Positions 17,758 through 26,873 of a stretch of 64,000 bases of DNA are shown here, one piece after another. The notes beneath the pieces were generated by a model. The model saw only the letters and a list, made by a program, of their open reading frames with translations, ran no database searches and was not told the DNA's origin. The position numbers and the translations under genes were made by a program. Positions within the stretch are counted from its first letter, which is position 1. Each line of letters starts with the position of its first letter. The stretch comes from Acaricomes phytoseiuli DSM 14247 (GTDB lineage: Bacteria > Actinomycetota > Actinomycetes > Actinomycetales > Micrococcaceae): the NCBI RefSeq assembly GCF_000376245.1, contig NZ_AQXM01000051.1, positions 1 through 64,000 on the forward strand. Reading direction: 5' to 3'.

Positions 17758-18636
17758 TCAATCTGATGCCCCGGCACGGATGATTTCAGCGCTGGCGCTA
17801 AGGCGTCCGCTCATGATCTGCACCGCGGCAGAGTTCTGGTCCACACAGACGAAACGCCGGTCCAGCGCGGCGGCGACGGAGCCGAGAGTGCCCGAACCGG
17901 CGAAGAAGTCCATGACCCAGTCGCCCGGTTGCGAAGAAGCTGCCACCACCCGGCGCAGCAGGCCCTCCGGTTTCTGCGTGGGGTAGCCGGTCTTCTCCTT
18001 GCCAGTGGGGGAGACGATGGTATGCCACCAGACATCGGTAGGCAGCTTGCCCAGGGCAGCTTTCTCCGGTGTGACCAGACCCGGTGCCATATACGGCTCC
18101 CGATCCACCTCGGTGCTGTCGAAGTGATACTGCGCCGGGTCTTTGACATAGACCAGGATGGTGTCGTGCTTCGTCGGCCAGCGTCTTCGGGAGCGGGCAC
18201 CAAAATCATAAGCCCAGATGATCTCGTTGAGGAAGCACTCCCGGCCGAAGATCGCATCCAGCATCACCTTGGCGTAATGCGCCTCCCGGTAATCCAGGTG
18301 CAGGTACAGCGTGCCCCGTTCATTCAGCAGCCGCCAGGCCTGCAATAGACGAGGTTCCAGGAACTCCCAGTAATCGGTGAAGGCGTCATCGTAGCGGTGC
18401 AGCTGGCCTTTAACGCTGGTGTAGCTATGACCGCCGAACCCGTTCCGGCTGCCGGTACTGGCCTCCGTACTGCGGGTCACTGTGACGTTCTGCCGGGTCT
18501 GAGCCCGCCCGGTGTTGAAGGGCGGGTCTATGTAGATCACAGTGAAAGAGCCATCTGGCAGTGGTTCCAGGAACGTGAGATTCTCGGCTTCCACCACCAG
18601 ATTCGGCCCCTCTGGGTGCCAGCTGGTCTCAGTCAC
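17758..18636 (-). CDS. Site-specific DNA methyltransferase (beta class, solitary)
   Basis: A 292-residue adenine-N6 or cytosine-N4 methyltransferase. The catalytic motif IV DPPFNTG (about residue 37) precedes the SAM motif I DFFAGSGTLG (about 243), the beta-class order. Between them are LYLHLDYREAHYAKVMLDAIFG, NEIIWAYDFG and a KTGYPTQKPEGLL element, which is well kept in active enzymes. No restriction endonuclease gene is adjacent, so it is an orphan enzyme and its site is unknown. The start is GTG 18636, seven bases after the DEAD-box helicase stop on the same strand, so the two are probably co-transcribed. Confidence 0.87.
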   Translation of the reverse strand: MTETSWHPEGPNLVVEAENLTFLEPLPDGSFTVIYIDPPFNTGRAQTRQNVTVTRSTEASTGSRNGFGGHSYTSVKGQLHRYDDAFTDYWEFLEPRLLQAWRLLNERGTLYLHLDYREAHYAKVMLDAIFGRECFLNEIIWAYDFGARSRRRWPTKHDTILVYVKDPAQYHFDSTEVDREPYMAPGLVTPEKAALGKLPTDVWWHTIVSPTGKEKTGYPTQKPEGLLRRVVAASSQPGDWVMDFFAGSGTLGSVAAALDRRFVCVDQNSAAVQIMSGRLSASAEIIRAGASD

Positions 18637-18643
18637 TCGCGGT

Positions 18644-20329
18644 TCAGGATTCAGCTGGCTGCGCCGGAGCGGCCTGAGCTGAGCTCTCCTGCTTCACTAC
18701 CTGGCCGTTGCGGCGACGGGTCCGCCTGCGGTTCCGAGAAGGACGCGAGGCCTTCTCCTCCCGCTCTGTGCCCTGCCCGGAGGCTTCCTGCTTCTGCTCC
18801 GAGGCTCTGCCCGCTGCCTGGTCGCCGCCATCAGGGCGTCCACCGCGCCGCCTGCGGTTCCGGGAGCCACCGGATTTAGCCTCGGGACGATCTGAACGCG
18901 CTGGGCCATCGGACTGGCGGTCCCGACCACCGCGCTGCGGCTGCTGGCGTTTACCGGTTTCACCGAGATCTTCAATGGCTTCCGCAGCTAGGCCGGCATG
19001 AGTGCGCTTGTTCTTGGGCAGGCGACCTTTGGTGCCTTCGGGAATGTTCAGGTCCGCGAAGAGGTGCGCAGAGGAGGAGTAGGTCTCCTCGGGGTTGGGC
19101 ACACCCAGCCCGATGGCTTTGTCGATCAGCGACCAGCGGGGCACATCGTCCCAGTCCACGAGCGTTACCGCGGTGCCTTTCTGCCCGGCTCGGCCGGTGC
19201 GGCCGATCCGGTGCAGATAAGTTTTCTCATCCTCCGGGCACTGGAAGTTGATGACGTGAGTGACGTCTTCGACATCGATACCGCGGGCTGCGACATCGGT
19301 GGCCACCAGAATGTCCACTTTATTGTTCCGGAAAGCTCGCAGAGCTTGTTCCCGGGCGCCCTGGCCGAGGTCGCCGTGGATGGCGCCCGCTGCGAAACCA
19401 CGGGCGGTCAGCTCATCGGAGAGTCGGGCTGCGGTGCGCTTGGTCTTGGTGAAGATGATGCTCCGGCCGCGGCCCTCAGCCTGCAGCACTCGGGCCACCA
19501 ATTCGTCCTTGTCCATATTGTGCGCGCGGTAGACCAGCTGGCGGATGTCTTTCTTCGTGACGCCCTCATCGTCCGGATCGGCCGCGCGGATATGGGTGGG
19601 CTGGGTCATGTAACGACGGGCCATAGCCACTACGGGGCCAGGCATCGTCGCGGAGAAGAGCATGGTCTGGCGAACTTCCGGGGTGGCTGCCAGCAGGGTC
19701 TCGACGTCCGGGAGGAAGCCGAGGTCCAGCATTTCATCGGCTTCGTCGAGAACGACGATCCGTACGTTCTTGAGGTTCAGATGGCGCTGCCGGTAGAGGT
19801 CGATGAGCCGCCCGGGCGTGCCGACCACTACCTCGGTGCCTTTGGTGAGCGATTCGATCTGGGGCTCGAAGGCGCGGCCGCCGTAGATCGTGGTGACCCG
19901 GGCTCCCCGTTGGCGGGCTGCGGTCTGAACATCGTTGGCGACCTGCACCGCGAGCTCTCGGGTCGGCACGATGATCAAGGCCTGCGGTGCGCCGGGGGTG
20001 GGCAGTGCCGAGAATTTTTCATCGCCTGGGGCGACGACTCGCTGCAGCACCGGGATACCGAAGCCGAGGGTCTTGCCGGTGCCGGTTTTGGCCTGTCCGA
20101 TGATGTCGTGGCCGGAGAGCGCGACGGGCAGCGTCATGGCCTGGATGGGGAAGGGGTGCAGGATCCCGGCGTCGCTCAAGGATGCGACGATATCCGGGTG
20201 AACCGCGAAATCCGCGAAGGTCTCCGGGGACTCCTCACGCGGATCGCCTTCGGCCGTGATCGAGGCGTCGACGGTGATCTCCTCGGCGGCGTCCTCGGCA
20301 TGCAAATGATTATTCTGATCGATAGTCAC
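18644..20329 (-). CDS. DEAD-box RNA helicase
   Basis: A 561-residue ATP-dependent RNA helicase. The Q-motif region (FPIQAMTLPVAL) leads to motif I AKTGTGKT (about residue 80), Ia PTRELAVQ, II VLDEADEM, III SATMP, V ATDVAARGID and VI HRIGRTGRAG. The C-terminal 130 residues are rich in Arg, Gly and Gln with RNRRRRGG-type clusters, which probably bind RNA. The start is GTG 20329 with AGGAAG about ten bases upstream. An open frame of 66 codons upstream ends in a GTGA overlap with this start. It resembles mycobacterial RhlE (Rv3211). A role in cold or ribosome-related RNA remodelling is inferred. Confidence 0.92.
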   Translation of the reverse strand: MTIDQNNHLHAEDAAEEITVDASITAEGDPREESPETFADFAVHPDIVASLSDAGILHPFPIQAMTLPVALSGHDIIGQAKTGTGKTLGFGIPVLQRVVAPGDEKFSALPTPGAPQALIIVPTRELAVQVANDVQTAARQRGARVTTIYGGRAFEPQIESLTKGTEVVVGTPGRLIDLYRQRHLNLKNVRIVVLDEADEMLDLGFLPDVETLLAATPEVRQTMLFSATMPGPVVAMARRYMTQPTHIRAADPDDEGVTKKDIRQLVYRAHNMDKDELVARVLQAEGRGRSIIFTKTKRTAARLSDELTARGFAAGAIHGDLGQGAREQALRAFRNNKVDILVATDVAARGIDVEDVTHVINFQCPEDEKTYLHRIGRTGRAGQKGTAVTLVDWDDVPRWSLIDKAIGLGVPNPEETYSSSAHLFADLNIPEGTKGRLPKNKRTHAGLAAEAIEDLGETGKRQQPQRGGRDRQSDGPARSDRPEAKSGGSRNRRRRGGRPDGGDQAAGRASEQKQEASGQGTEREEKASRPSRNRRRTRRRNGQVVKQESSAQAAPAQPAES

Positions 20330-20526
20330 GAAGTCTTCGTCTTCCTGAAAGGTTTCCGAGGCTCGACGCCGGCCGCGGGAGCGGTAGACGGAACCGTGCG
20401 GAAACGGGCCGCGGAAGCCGATCGTGTGCTAAGCGCCGCCGGGTTGGCGGCTACCGGCCAAATGCTGAACGTCAGATCAGAGCCGGAGTGGTCGGTGGAA
20501 CGAGGCTTTCTCGGACGACCGGGCAT
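20326..20526 (-). CDS. Possible 66-codon upstream ORF coupled to the DEAD-box helicase
   Basis: A frame from ATG 20526 encodes a basic Pro/Ser/Ala/Arg-rich polypeptide with no recognisable domain. Its TGA overlaps the helicase GTG start as GTGA, the same coupling used by many real gene pairs in this window. The third-position GC bias looks weaker than in neighbouring genes. It could be a leader peptide, a frameshifted ancestral N-terminus of the helicase, or a chance frame in a long 5' leader. The rest of the 320-base stretch between the helicase start and the small peptide gene (20330-20650) shows no other gene. Confidence 0.25.
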   Translation of the reverse strand: MPGRPRKPRSTDHSGSDLTFSIWPVAANPAALSTRSASAARFRTVPSTAPAAGVEPRKPFRKTKTS

Positions 20527-20650
20527 CCAGTACTGACCCAGTCTATCGGACGACGCCGCTGACTTTCGGGAACCGGGGATGCACAGCTCAGGGGCGGGGC
20601 CCGCCGATGCCAGGAATCAGCCCAGTGTAGAAGCCAGCTCAGTGAATGAT

Positions 20651-20815
20651 TCAGCCCAGGCCGGGAATCGAAGCGAACCAGGAGGAGACCGTGCTGGTCC
20701 AGTCGCCGACCATGCCGACCACGGAGTTCACTGTATCCAGGACTCCGCCCACCGCCTCGGAGATCGACGTACCTATCGACCCGACCCAGGCGAAGAAATC
20801 ACGCATGAAACCCAT
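20651..20815 (-). CDS. 54-residue amphipathic hydrophobic small protein
   Basis: The minus strand from ATG 20815 to TGA 20651 encodes MGFMRDFFAWVGSIGTS and continues to a SSWFASIPGLG end. It is 54 residues, rich in Gly, Ser, Val, Trp and Phe, with only one Arg and a few acidic residues, and no Cys, His or Lys. The spacing of hydrophobic residues suggests one or two amphipathic helices. It starts 19 bases after the stop of the RNB ribonuclease gene on the same strand, so the two are probably co-transcribed. In size and texture it resembles corynebacterial PorA/PorH porins and phenol-soluble-modulin-like peptides. That is only a resemblance; I do not recognise the family. ATG 20806 is an alternative start. 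Confidence 0.6.
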   Translation of the reverse strand: MGFMRDFFAWVGSIGTSISEAVGGVLDTVNSVVGMVGDWTSTVSSWFASIPGLG

Positions 20816-20834
20816 AGGGGCATCTTATCCTGCG

Positions 20835-22376
20835 CTATCGGACAGTCTCTTGGGTTGTCGCTGAGTCCTTGCTGTTATCAGCGATCCAGCGGAACCGGAC
20901 CGCGCGCTGGTCGATATCCGCGCAGAGCAGTTCCACCCGCCCCGTCGATCCCGGGGCGATCTCCTCGACCCCTGGGGCAGCAGTCGGAAGCTCGCAGGGC
21001 GCGGTGACCGCGGGGCTCAGCAACTGAACCGTTCCGCGCCGCGTTGAATCTGTCTGCGAAGAAGACCCCCGATCGGGTGTCACCGAGACGAGCACCGCCT
21101 CGAACTCCTGGCCCACCAGATCGGCCAGGACCGCGGCCTCCATGAGGTCCAGCCCAGCCCGGTTCACTTTCCCCGCGAGCTGACCGCTCATCGCCATCAG
21201 TTCCGGCAGCTCCGGCAGCGCTTCGCGCACCCAGGCCGGCACCTCTTCCCCCGCGCACAGCGCAGCACAGATCACCAGGACGAAACGGTCTACGAGCCGC
21301 CGCAGTGGAGCCGTGGTGTGCGTATACGGAGCGGCGACCGCGGCTTGTTCCGGCTGCTCCGGTGCAGCTCCGTCGAAAGGGGTGTAGCCGGCACCGCGGA
21401 AGAGTGATGTCGCGGCATGCAGCAGCGCCAGATGCTGCGGATTCTCCGGGTTCAGGGTACGCAGGAACTCACCGTAGGCGAGCCCCGCCGGCCACGGTGC
21501 CCCGAGTGCCCGGGCCTGCAGGCGGAACTGCTTCACCACGGCGGTATCCGGCTCCGGCATGGTGCGCAGGATGCCGATGCCGCCAGCCAGCATGATCTGA
21601 GCCGCAGCCATTCCGGTCAGTAGCGAGATCTGCGCGTTCCAGTCCTCGATGGGCAGATTGGGGTGAGCCACTAGGCGGTAACCGCGCTCCGTGCGCTCGA
21701 TATGCTGCTGCGGGGTATTGAGACTGGCGCCGCCGCGCTCGCGTTCCAGCTCGATGCGCTTGAGCCCGATCTCCCGGAGTAGCAGCAAGGTCTCCAGGTA
21801 CTCCGAGGCAGTTTCGGATTCGATGTCTTGCTGCGCCTGCGCATAGCTGAGCTTAGCGATGGAGCGGACGGCCGCTCTGGCCACGGTAGCGGAGAGCTGG
21901 CGGCCATCGGCGTCCAAGACGATCTCCCACAGATAGGCCGGGCGCCCCTGACCGGGCAACAGACTCCCCGCGTCCTCACTCAGCCGGGGCGGGTGCAGCG
22001 GAATCCTGCCATCCGGCAGATAGAGAGTCTGGCCGCGCCGCCGAGTCTCCGCATCGATGGCCCCGCCGGGGTGCACGAAGACCGGAACATCGGCAATGGC
22101 ATAGCGGACCAAATACCCGTCTTCGGTTCGGCTCAGGGCCATCGCCTGGTCGAGATCCATCGAATCGGGCGGGTCGATGGTCACCAGAGGGAGCTCGCGA
22201 GCATCCCGGCCCGGGGCGCCGAGGCCCGGGAGCCGGGCATCGCAAACGGCTTGTTCGGCTTCAGCCAGTACCTCGGGGCTGAAAGACTCGGGCAAGTCGA
22301 ATTCCTCCCGGAGCGCGCTCAGCGCCTGGCGCAGTTCCGGATCACTGTCCTGGATGGTGAGTTGCGAGAAAGGCAC
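20835..22376 (-). CDS. RNB-domain (RNase II/R type) exoribonuclease
   Basis: A 513-residue protein with the RNB catalytic core. The active-site stretch DPPDSMDLDQAM (about residue 72) supplies the Mg2+-binding Asp cluster. IADVPVFVHPGGAIDAETRRRGQTLYLPDGRIPLHP, with further motifs such as TAPLRRLVDRF, matches the family. It is shorter than RNase R, with no N-terminal cold-shock domains and only a small C-terminal beta-rich part. This short form is common in actinobacteria. It degrades RNA 3' to 5' in the cytoplasm. The 54-residue peptide gene follows it by 19 bases. Confidence 0.88.
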   Translation of the reverse strand: MPFSQLTIQDSDPELRQALSALREEFDLPESFSPEVLAEAEQAVCDARLPGLGAPGRDARELPLVTIDPPDSMDLDQAMALSRTEDGYLVRYAIADVPVFVHPGGAIDAETRRRGQTLYLPDGRIPLHPPRLSEDAGSLLPGQGRPAYLWEIVLDADGRQLSATVARAAVRSIAKLSYAQAQQDIESETASEYLETLLLLREIGLKRIELERERGGASLNTPQQHIERTERGYRLVAHPNLPIEDWNAQISLLTGMAAAQIMLAGGIGILRTMPEPDTAVVKQFRLQARALGAPWPAGLAYGEFLRTLNPENPQHLALLHAATSLFRGAGYTPFDGAAPEQPEQAAVAAPYTHTTAPLRRLVDRFVLVICAALCAGEEVPAWVREALPELPELMAMSGQLAGKVNRAGLDLMEAAVLADLVGQEFEAVLVSVTPDRGSSSQTDSTRRGTVQLLSPAVTAPCELPTAAPGVEEIAPGSTGRVELLCADIDQRAVRFRWIADNSKDSATTQETVR

Positions 22377-22431
22377 CCGACTAGCCTAACCCTCCGGGCT
22401 GAGCCGCTTCCGGGGAAGCTTTCACGGGCCC

Positions 22432-23088
22432 CTACAGAAGGCTGCGGATCTGCCGGGCGTCGGATTCCGGATCCGGGGAGTCCGTGATGGCCCGGACCAT
22501 CACCACCCGACGTGCTCCCGAGGCGAGCACGTCATCGAGGTTCTGCTGGTTAACGCCGCCGATCGCGAACCAGGGCTTGGCTGCGTCACCACCGTCTGAG
22601 CCCGGCTCGGTGACATCGGCTGCGTAACGGACTAGAGGCAGACCGGTTGCGGGGCGGCCCGGTTTGGTCGGGGTGGCCCAGAGCGGCCCAACGCAGAAAT
22701 AGTCCGCTGCCGAGTCCAGGGCGGCGTCCACCTGATCGGGGGAATGCGTGGAGAGTCCCGCCAGAACAGTGGGCAGGATCCTGCGCATCTGCGGAATCGG
22801 CAGATCGGCCTGCCCGAGGTGCAGGACGGGAGCGCCGCTGAGCTGAGCGAGATCAGCCCGGTCGTTGACCGCCCAGAGCTTGCCGTGCCGCTCCGCCGTC
22901 TCACGGAGCACGTCGAGCAGCTCCAGCTCCTCAGCCGCCTCCAGGTTCTTATCGCGGAGCTGGACTATATCCGCCCCGCCGCGGTAGATCCGGTCTAGGA
23001 AAACCGACAGGTCACCTTGAGCTTTCCGGGCATCCGTGCATACATAGAGCCGGGCACGGTCTAGCTGTGAGCGGTCAGGAGCATCCAT
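22432..23088 (-). CDS. thiE: Thiamine-phosphate synthase
   Basis: A 218-residue TIM-barrel enzyme that couples the pyrimidine (HMP-PP) and thiazole (THZ-P) parts into thiamine monophosphate. Signatures are [58 protein letters not shown] and WFAIGGVN. All phosphate and pyrimidine contacts seem complete. It is divergent from thiO-thiS-thiG. The TPP riboswitch lies on the plus strand, so it controls the other arm; thiE itself has only about 50 bases before the aptamer. Confidence 0.92.
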   Translation of the reverse strand: MDAPDRSQLDRARLYVCTDARKAQGDLSVFLDRIYRGGADIVQLRDKNLEAAEELELLDVLRETAERHGKLWAVNDRADLAQLSGAPVLHLGQADLPIPQMRRILPTVLAGLSTHSPDQVDAALDSAADYFCVGPLWATPTKPGRPATGLPLVRYAADVTEPGSDGGDAAKPWFAIGGVNQQNLDDVLASGARRVVMVRAITDSPDPESDARQIRSLL

Positions 23089-23141
23089 CGCTTAACAGCT
23101 TAGCTTTCTGCGGCTTCCCCGGGCCCGGTTAGACTGAGAGC

Positions 23142-23243
23142 ACCACGGGAGCCTTGCCGACGAATTCACCACCAAGGCTGAGAGGAGACGCATACGGGCG
23201 TCTCGACCGTACGACCTGATCCGGATCATGCCGGCGTAGGGAG
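23142..23243 (+). promoter_or_regulatory. TPP riboswitch (thi box) upstream of thiO
   Basis: The leader contains the two conserved halves of the TPP aptamer. CTGAGA lies at 23179-23184 within AAGGCTGAGAGGA, and ACCTGATCCGGATCATGCCGG at about 23213-23233 is followed by CGTAGGGA. The P1 helix can form between the CACGGGAG region (23143-23150) and the 3' end. A variable helix (GACGCATACGGGCGTC) fills the P3 position. The GGGAGGGG at the 3' end doubles as the ribosome site of thiO, starting a few bases before ATG 23249, so the switch probably acts by blocking translation when thiamine pyrophosphate is bound. Confidence 0.93.
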
Positions 23244-23248
23244 GGGAC

Positions 23249-24412
23249 ATGCCCTTCGTCAATGCGCCGTACCAGTACGAGAAGCCCGATGTCCTGATCA
23301 TCGGTGGGGGAGTCATCGGGCTCACCATCGGCTGGTACCTGCGCGGCAAGGGCCTGCGCGTGCTCTTGCTGGACCCGGCTCCCGCGACGGGAGCCAGTTA
23401 CGCGGCAGCCGGAATGCTCGCTCCCGTCAGCGAATTCCACTACCGTGAGGACGCCCTGCAGCGTTTGATGCTTCAGGCGGCCGGGCTCTGGCCGGAATTC
23501 GCCCGAGCGGTCACGCAGACTACCGGCGAGGATCCCGGTTATCTCAGCGAAGGAACCCTCTTAGCGGGTTTTGACGCTGCGGACCGGAGGATGCTCGGCG
23601 ATCTGATGGCGGCCCAGCAGCAGCACGGTCTGCCTGCCGAACGCTTGGACCCGGCTGGCCTAGCCGCTGCCGAGCCGCTGCTGGCGGCAGGTGGTTACGG
23701 CTTCCGGGCCCGGAGCGATCATCAAGTGGACCCGCGCAGGCTCACGACTGCGCTACTCGGCGTGCTCCCGGTGCTGCCCGTCAGAGTCATCGCAGCAGGG
23801 CGGCAGGAAGTGCTGCTGGAAGACAACAGCCGCCTCTGCGCAGGCGCGGTGATCCTGGCCAATGGGCTCGGCGCTGCGGATCTCAAGAGCCTGGGGGATA
23901 CCCCGCTCCCCAGGCTCCGACTCCGGCCGGTCTTCGGGGACATTCTGCGTCTGGCTGCTGGCGCTACTGCTGTCGACCAGCCCCGGCTGAAGGGCACGCT
24001 CCGGGGTTTGGTCCGGGGCAGGCCGGTTTACCTCGTGCCGCGATCCGATGGCAGCGTGGTCCTCGGCGCCACTCAGCGCGAGGATGGCAGGGCGGAACCG
24101 CTTGCCGGGGGAGTTCTGCAGCTGCTCCGGGACGCCCAGGCGCTGGTCCCCCTGGTCGAAGAGCTGACGATCCTGGAAGTGATGGCCCGGGCGCGGCCCG
24201 CGACCCCGGACAACGCCCCGCTCATCGGGTGGAGTGAGGCGGGGCCGCTCCTCGCCACCGGGCTCTTCCGCCATGGTGTGCTGCTGGCGCCGGTTGTCGC
24301 GGAACTCTGCTGGCGGCTCCTCAACGGCGAAGCCGGCGCAGAGGATCGAGTGGCTGACTTCCACCCCGAAAGATTCCAGACGCTATCCCGGCAGCCGGCT
24401 GAGCCGGGTTGA
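23249..24412 (+). CDS. thiO: Glycine oxidase ThiO
   Basis: A 387-residue FAD-dependent amine oxidase of the DadA/ThiO family. The dinucleotide-binding motif is VLIIGGGVIGLTIGWYL (about residues 14-30). ASYAAAGMLAPVSE follows the usual flavin contacts, and RARPATPDNAPLIGW lies near the C-terminus. It oxidises glycine to the imine needed for the thiazole ring of thiamine, in place of the anaerobic ThiH route. It is the first gene after the TPP riboswitch and is followed closely by thiS and thiG, as in other aerobic actinobacteria. Confidence 0.92.
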   Translation: MPFVNAPYQYEKPDVLIIGGGVIGLTIGWYLRGKGLRVLLLDPAPATGASYAAAGMLAPVSEFHYREDALQRLMLQAAGLWPEFARAVTQTTGEDPGYLSEGTLLAGFDAADRRMLGDLMAAQQQHGLPAERLDPAGLAAAEPLLAAGGYGFRARSDHQVDPRRLTTALLGVLPVLPVRVIAAGRQEVLLEDNSRLCAGAVILANGLGAADLKSLGDTPLPRLRLRPVFGDILRLAAGATAVDQPRLKGTLRGLVRGRPVYLVPRSDGSVVLGATQREDGRAEPLAGGVLQLLRDAQALVPLVEELTILEVMARARPATPDNAPLIGWSEAGPLLATGLFRHGVLLAPVVAELCWRLLNGEAGAEDRVADFHPERFQTLSRQPAEPG

Positions 24413-24454
24413 GCAGGGCTGAGAACAAACAAGAACCAGAGAAGAGCGAGAGAC

Positions 24455-25493
<1,039 letters not shown>

Positions 25494-25509
25494 GTCAGAC
25501 TGCTGGCAG

Positions 25510-25830
25510 TCAGAACTGCTTCAGCACGGTCGTGAGCTGGGCGGCGTCGGCCTCACTGCGCTTGCGGCTCAACAGAAGCGAGAAGGTCATCGACGCGGCC
25601 AGTGCGAGCACTAAGGGAGCGATCCAGGGCACCCAGGTCCAGCCGGGTCGGTAGTCCAGGCCCATCGCCTGGGCGACCACCCAGGTCAGCATCGCGGTGA
25701 CCACCGCGATGCCCGCGGGCAGGGTCGCCCCGTAACGGATATGCTCGCGATCTGCCGCCCAGACGACCATGCCGATCCCGATGGAGATCAGCGCGATCAC
25801 GACGATCTCGACGATGCCCGCGGTCATCAC
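25510..25830 (-). CDS. Small three-helix membrane protein of unknown function
   Basis: A 106-residue protein with three hydrophobic segments (about 5-24, 38-56 and 68-88). RPGWTWVPW lies before the third helix and a short basic/acidic tail (SRKRSEADAAQL) closes it. I do not recognise a named domain. Its start ATG overlaps the DUF3107 stop by four bases, so it is translated with that gene and the TetR gene further upstream. Such small membrane proteins often follow DUF3107 in Micrococcales; this is from general knowledge of the group and not from a search. Confidence 0.75.
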   Translation of the reverse strand: MMTAGIVEIVVIALISIGIGMVVWAADREHIRYGATLPAGIAVVTAMLTWVVAQAMGLDYRPGWTWVPWIAPLVLALAASMTFSLLLSRKRSEADAAQLTTVLKQF

Positions 25831-26051
25831 AGGGTTCCGAATCCTACGCGGCGCGGTTCCTCGGCACCGATTTCCACATAACCGATAGCCTGCACCGGAA
25901 CGACCACAGCGCGGCCCTTCGCATCGGCGAGCTTCAACTGGCCGCCCTCGCTGAGCGCATCCGCGACCAGCTTCTCCACTTCTGCGGGCTCCTGATCTGA
26001 TTCGAGGACCACTTCCCGGCCGATATTCTGAATCCCGATCTTGATCTCCAT
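25827..26051 (-). CDS. DUF3107 protein (TB9.4-like)
   Basis: A 74-residue protein starting MEIKIGIQNIGREVVLESDQ and ending RRVGFGTL, which matches actinobacterial DUF3107 (Rv3208A/TB9.4 in mycobacteria, from memory). The predicted fold is a small alpha-beta domain: strand, helix EVEKLVADAL, then strands GGQLKLADAKGRAVVVP. The ATG at 26051 is preceded by GGGAG with good spacing; an in-frame ATG upstream is less likely. It lies downstream of the TetR gene and overlaps the membrane protein gene. The function is unknown. Confidence 0.88.
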   Translation of the reverse strand: MEIKIGIQNIGREVVLESDQEPAEVEKLVADALSEGGQLKLADAKGRAVVVPVQAIGYVEIGAEEPRRVGFGTL

Positions 26052-26135
26052 GGGGCTCCCTTTGCTGCTTTTCACTGCTGTTTCTGCTGTGCTTGCTGGC
26101 GTTGCGATGATTAGATCATCAGCTCGGTCACGAGT

Positions 26136-26765
26136 CTATTCTTCCCGCTTGAGAGTGTCCTTAGGAAAGTGACTGATTCCGCGCCAAGCTAAACGGTAGA
26201 TCAGATCGGAGGCGACACCCAGTTCCAGCTCCTGATCGGTTTCCAGCCAGTAGCGCGCACTGACATGGGACATTCCGGCTAGCGCCCGTCCCAGCAGGGT
26301 GGCTTCCGCAGTGCTCAGGGCGGTGTCGTGCTTGATGATCTCCGCGATGGCCGAGGCGTACTCCGCGTTGAATTCTTCGATCCGCGCTGCGACTTCGGGA
26401 TCATTGAGTAGATCGTTCTCGAAGATCAACCGATGCGCCTGGTCGTCTTGGGCGATGAAGTCGAAATAGGCGCGGATCGTGGCCTCGACCCGGTATTTAT
26501 TGTCATTGGTGGAGGAGAGCGCCTTCAGCATCCGCTCCGTCAGCTCGGTGACCTGCTGATCCAGCAGCGCCAGATACAGATCCCGCTTCGAAGGGAAATG
26601 CTGATAGAGCACAGGCTTGGAGACCTGGGCTTTTTCGGCGATCTCATCCATCGAGGCACCGTAATAGCCGTGGGCTACAAAAACCTGCCGGGCTGCTGCT
26701 AAGAGCTGGGCTCGTCGCTCATCGCGCGGCATTCGCGCCGAGCGGCTGCGAGTCTCCTGCACCAT
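26136..26765 (-). CDS. TetR-family transcriptional regulator
   Basis: A 209-residue repressor-type protein from ATG 26765 (upstream GAAGG). The N-terminal helix-turn-helix is RRAQLLAAARQVFVAHGYYGASMDEIAEKAQVSKPVLYQHFPSKRDL (two stretches, about residues 17-63), the classic TetR signature. The C-terminal part is a helical ligand/dimer domain resembling the one next to DUF3107 in mycobacteria (Rv3208). The open frame extends much further upstream but covers the divergent E1-like gene. The divergent 108-base gap should contain its operator. The ligand is unknown. Confidence 0.9.
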   Translation of the reverse strand: MVQETRSRSARMPRDERRAQLLAAARQVFVAHGYYGASMDEIAEKAQVSKPVLYQHFPSKRDLYLALLDQQVTELTERMLKALSSTNDNKYRVEATIRAYFDFIAQDDQAHRLIFENDLLNDPEVAARIEEFNAEYASAIAEIIKHDTALSTAEATLLGRALAGMSHVSARYWLETDQELELGVASDLIYRLAWRGISHFPKDTLKREE

Positions 26766-26873
26766 GCTTACCTTCACTTCGCTTCCCTTAGACAGCGTGA
26801 CTGTGTACATCTTAGATCCCCGGTGACTGACGGTCTCTGTCTCAACCGGGGGGGTGTGGCGTAAGTTGGTGAT

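Noticed and set aside
18998-20536. 512-codon open frame on the plus strand
   Set aside because: It is antisense to the DEAD-box helicase, which has all its motifs; the translation has no domain and reflects GC-rich codon bias.
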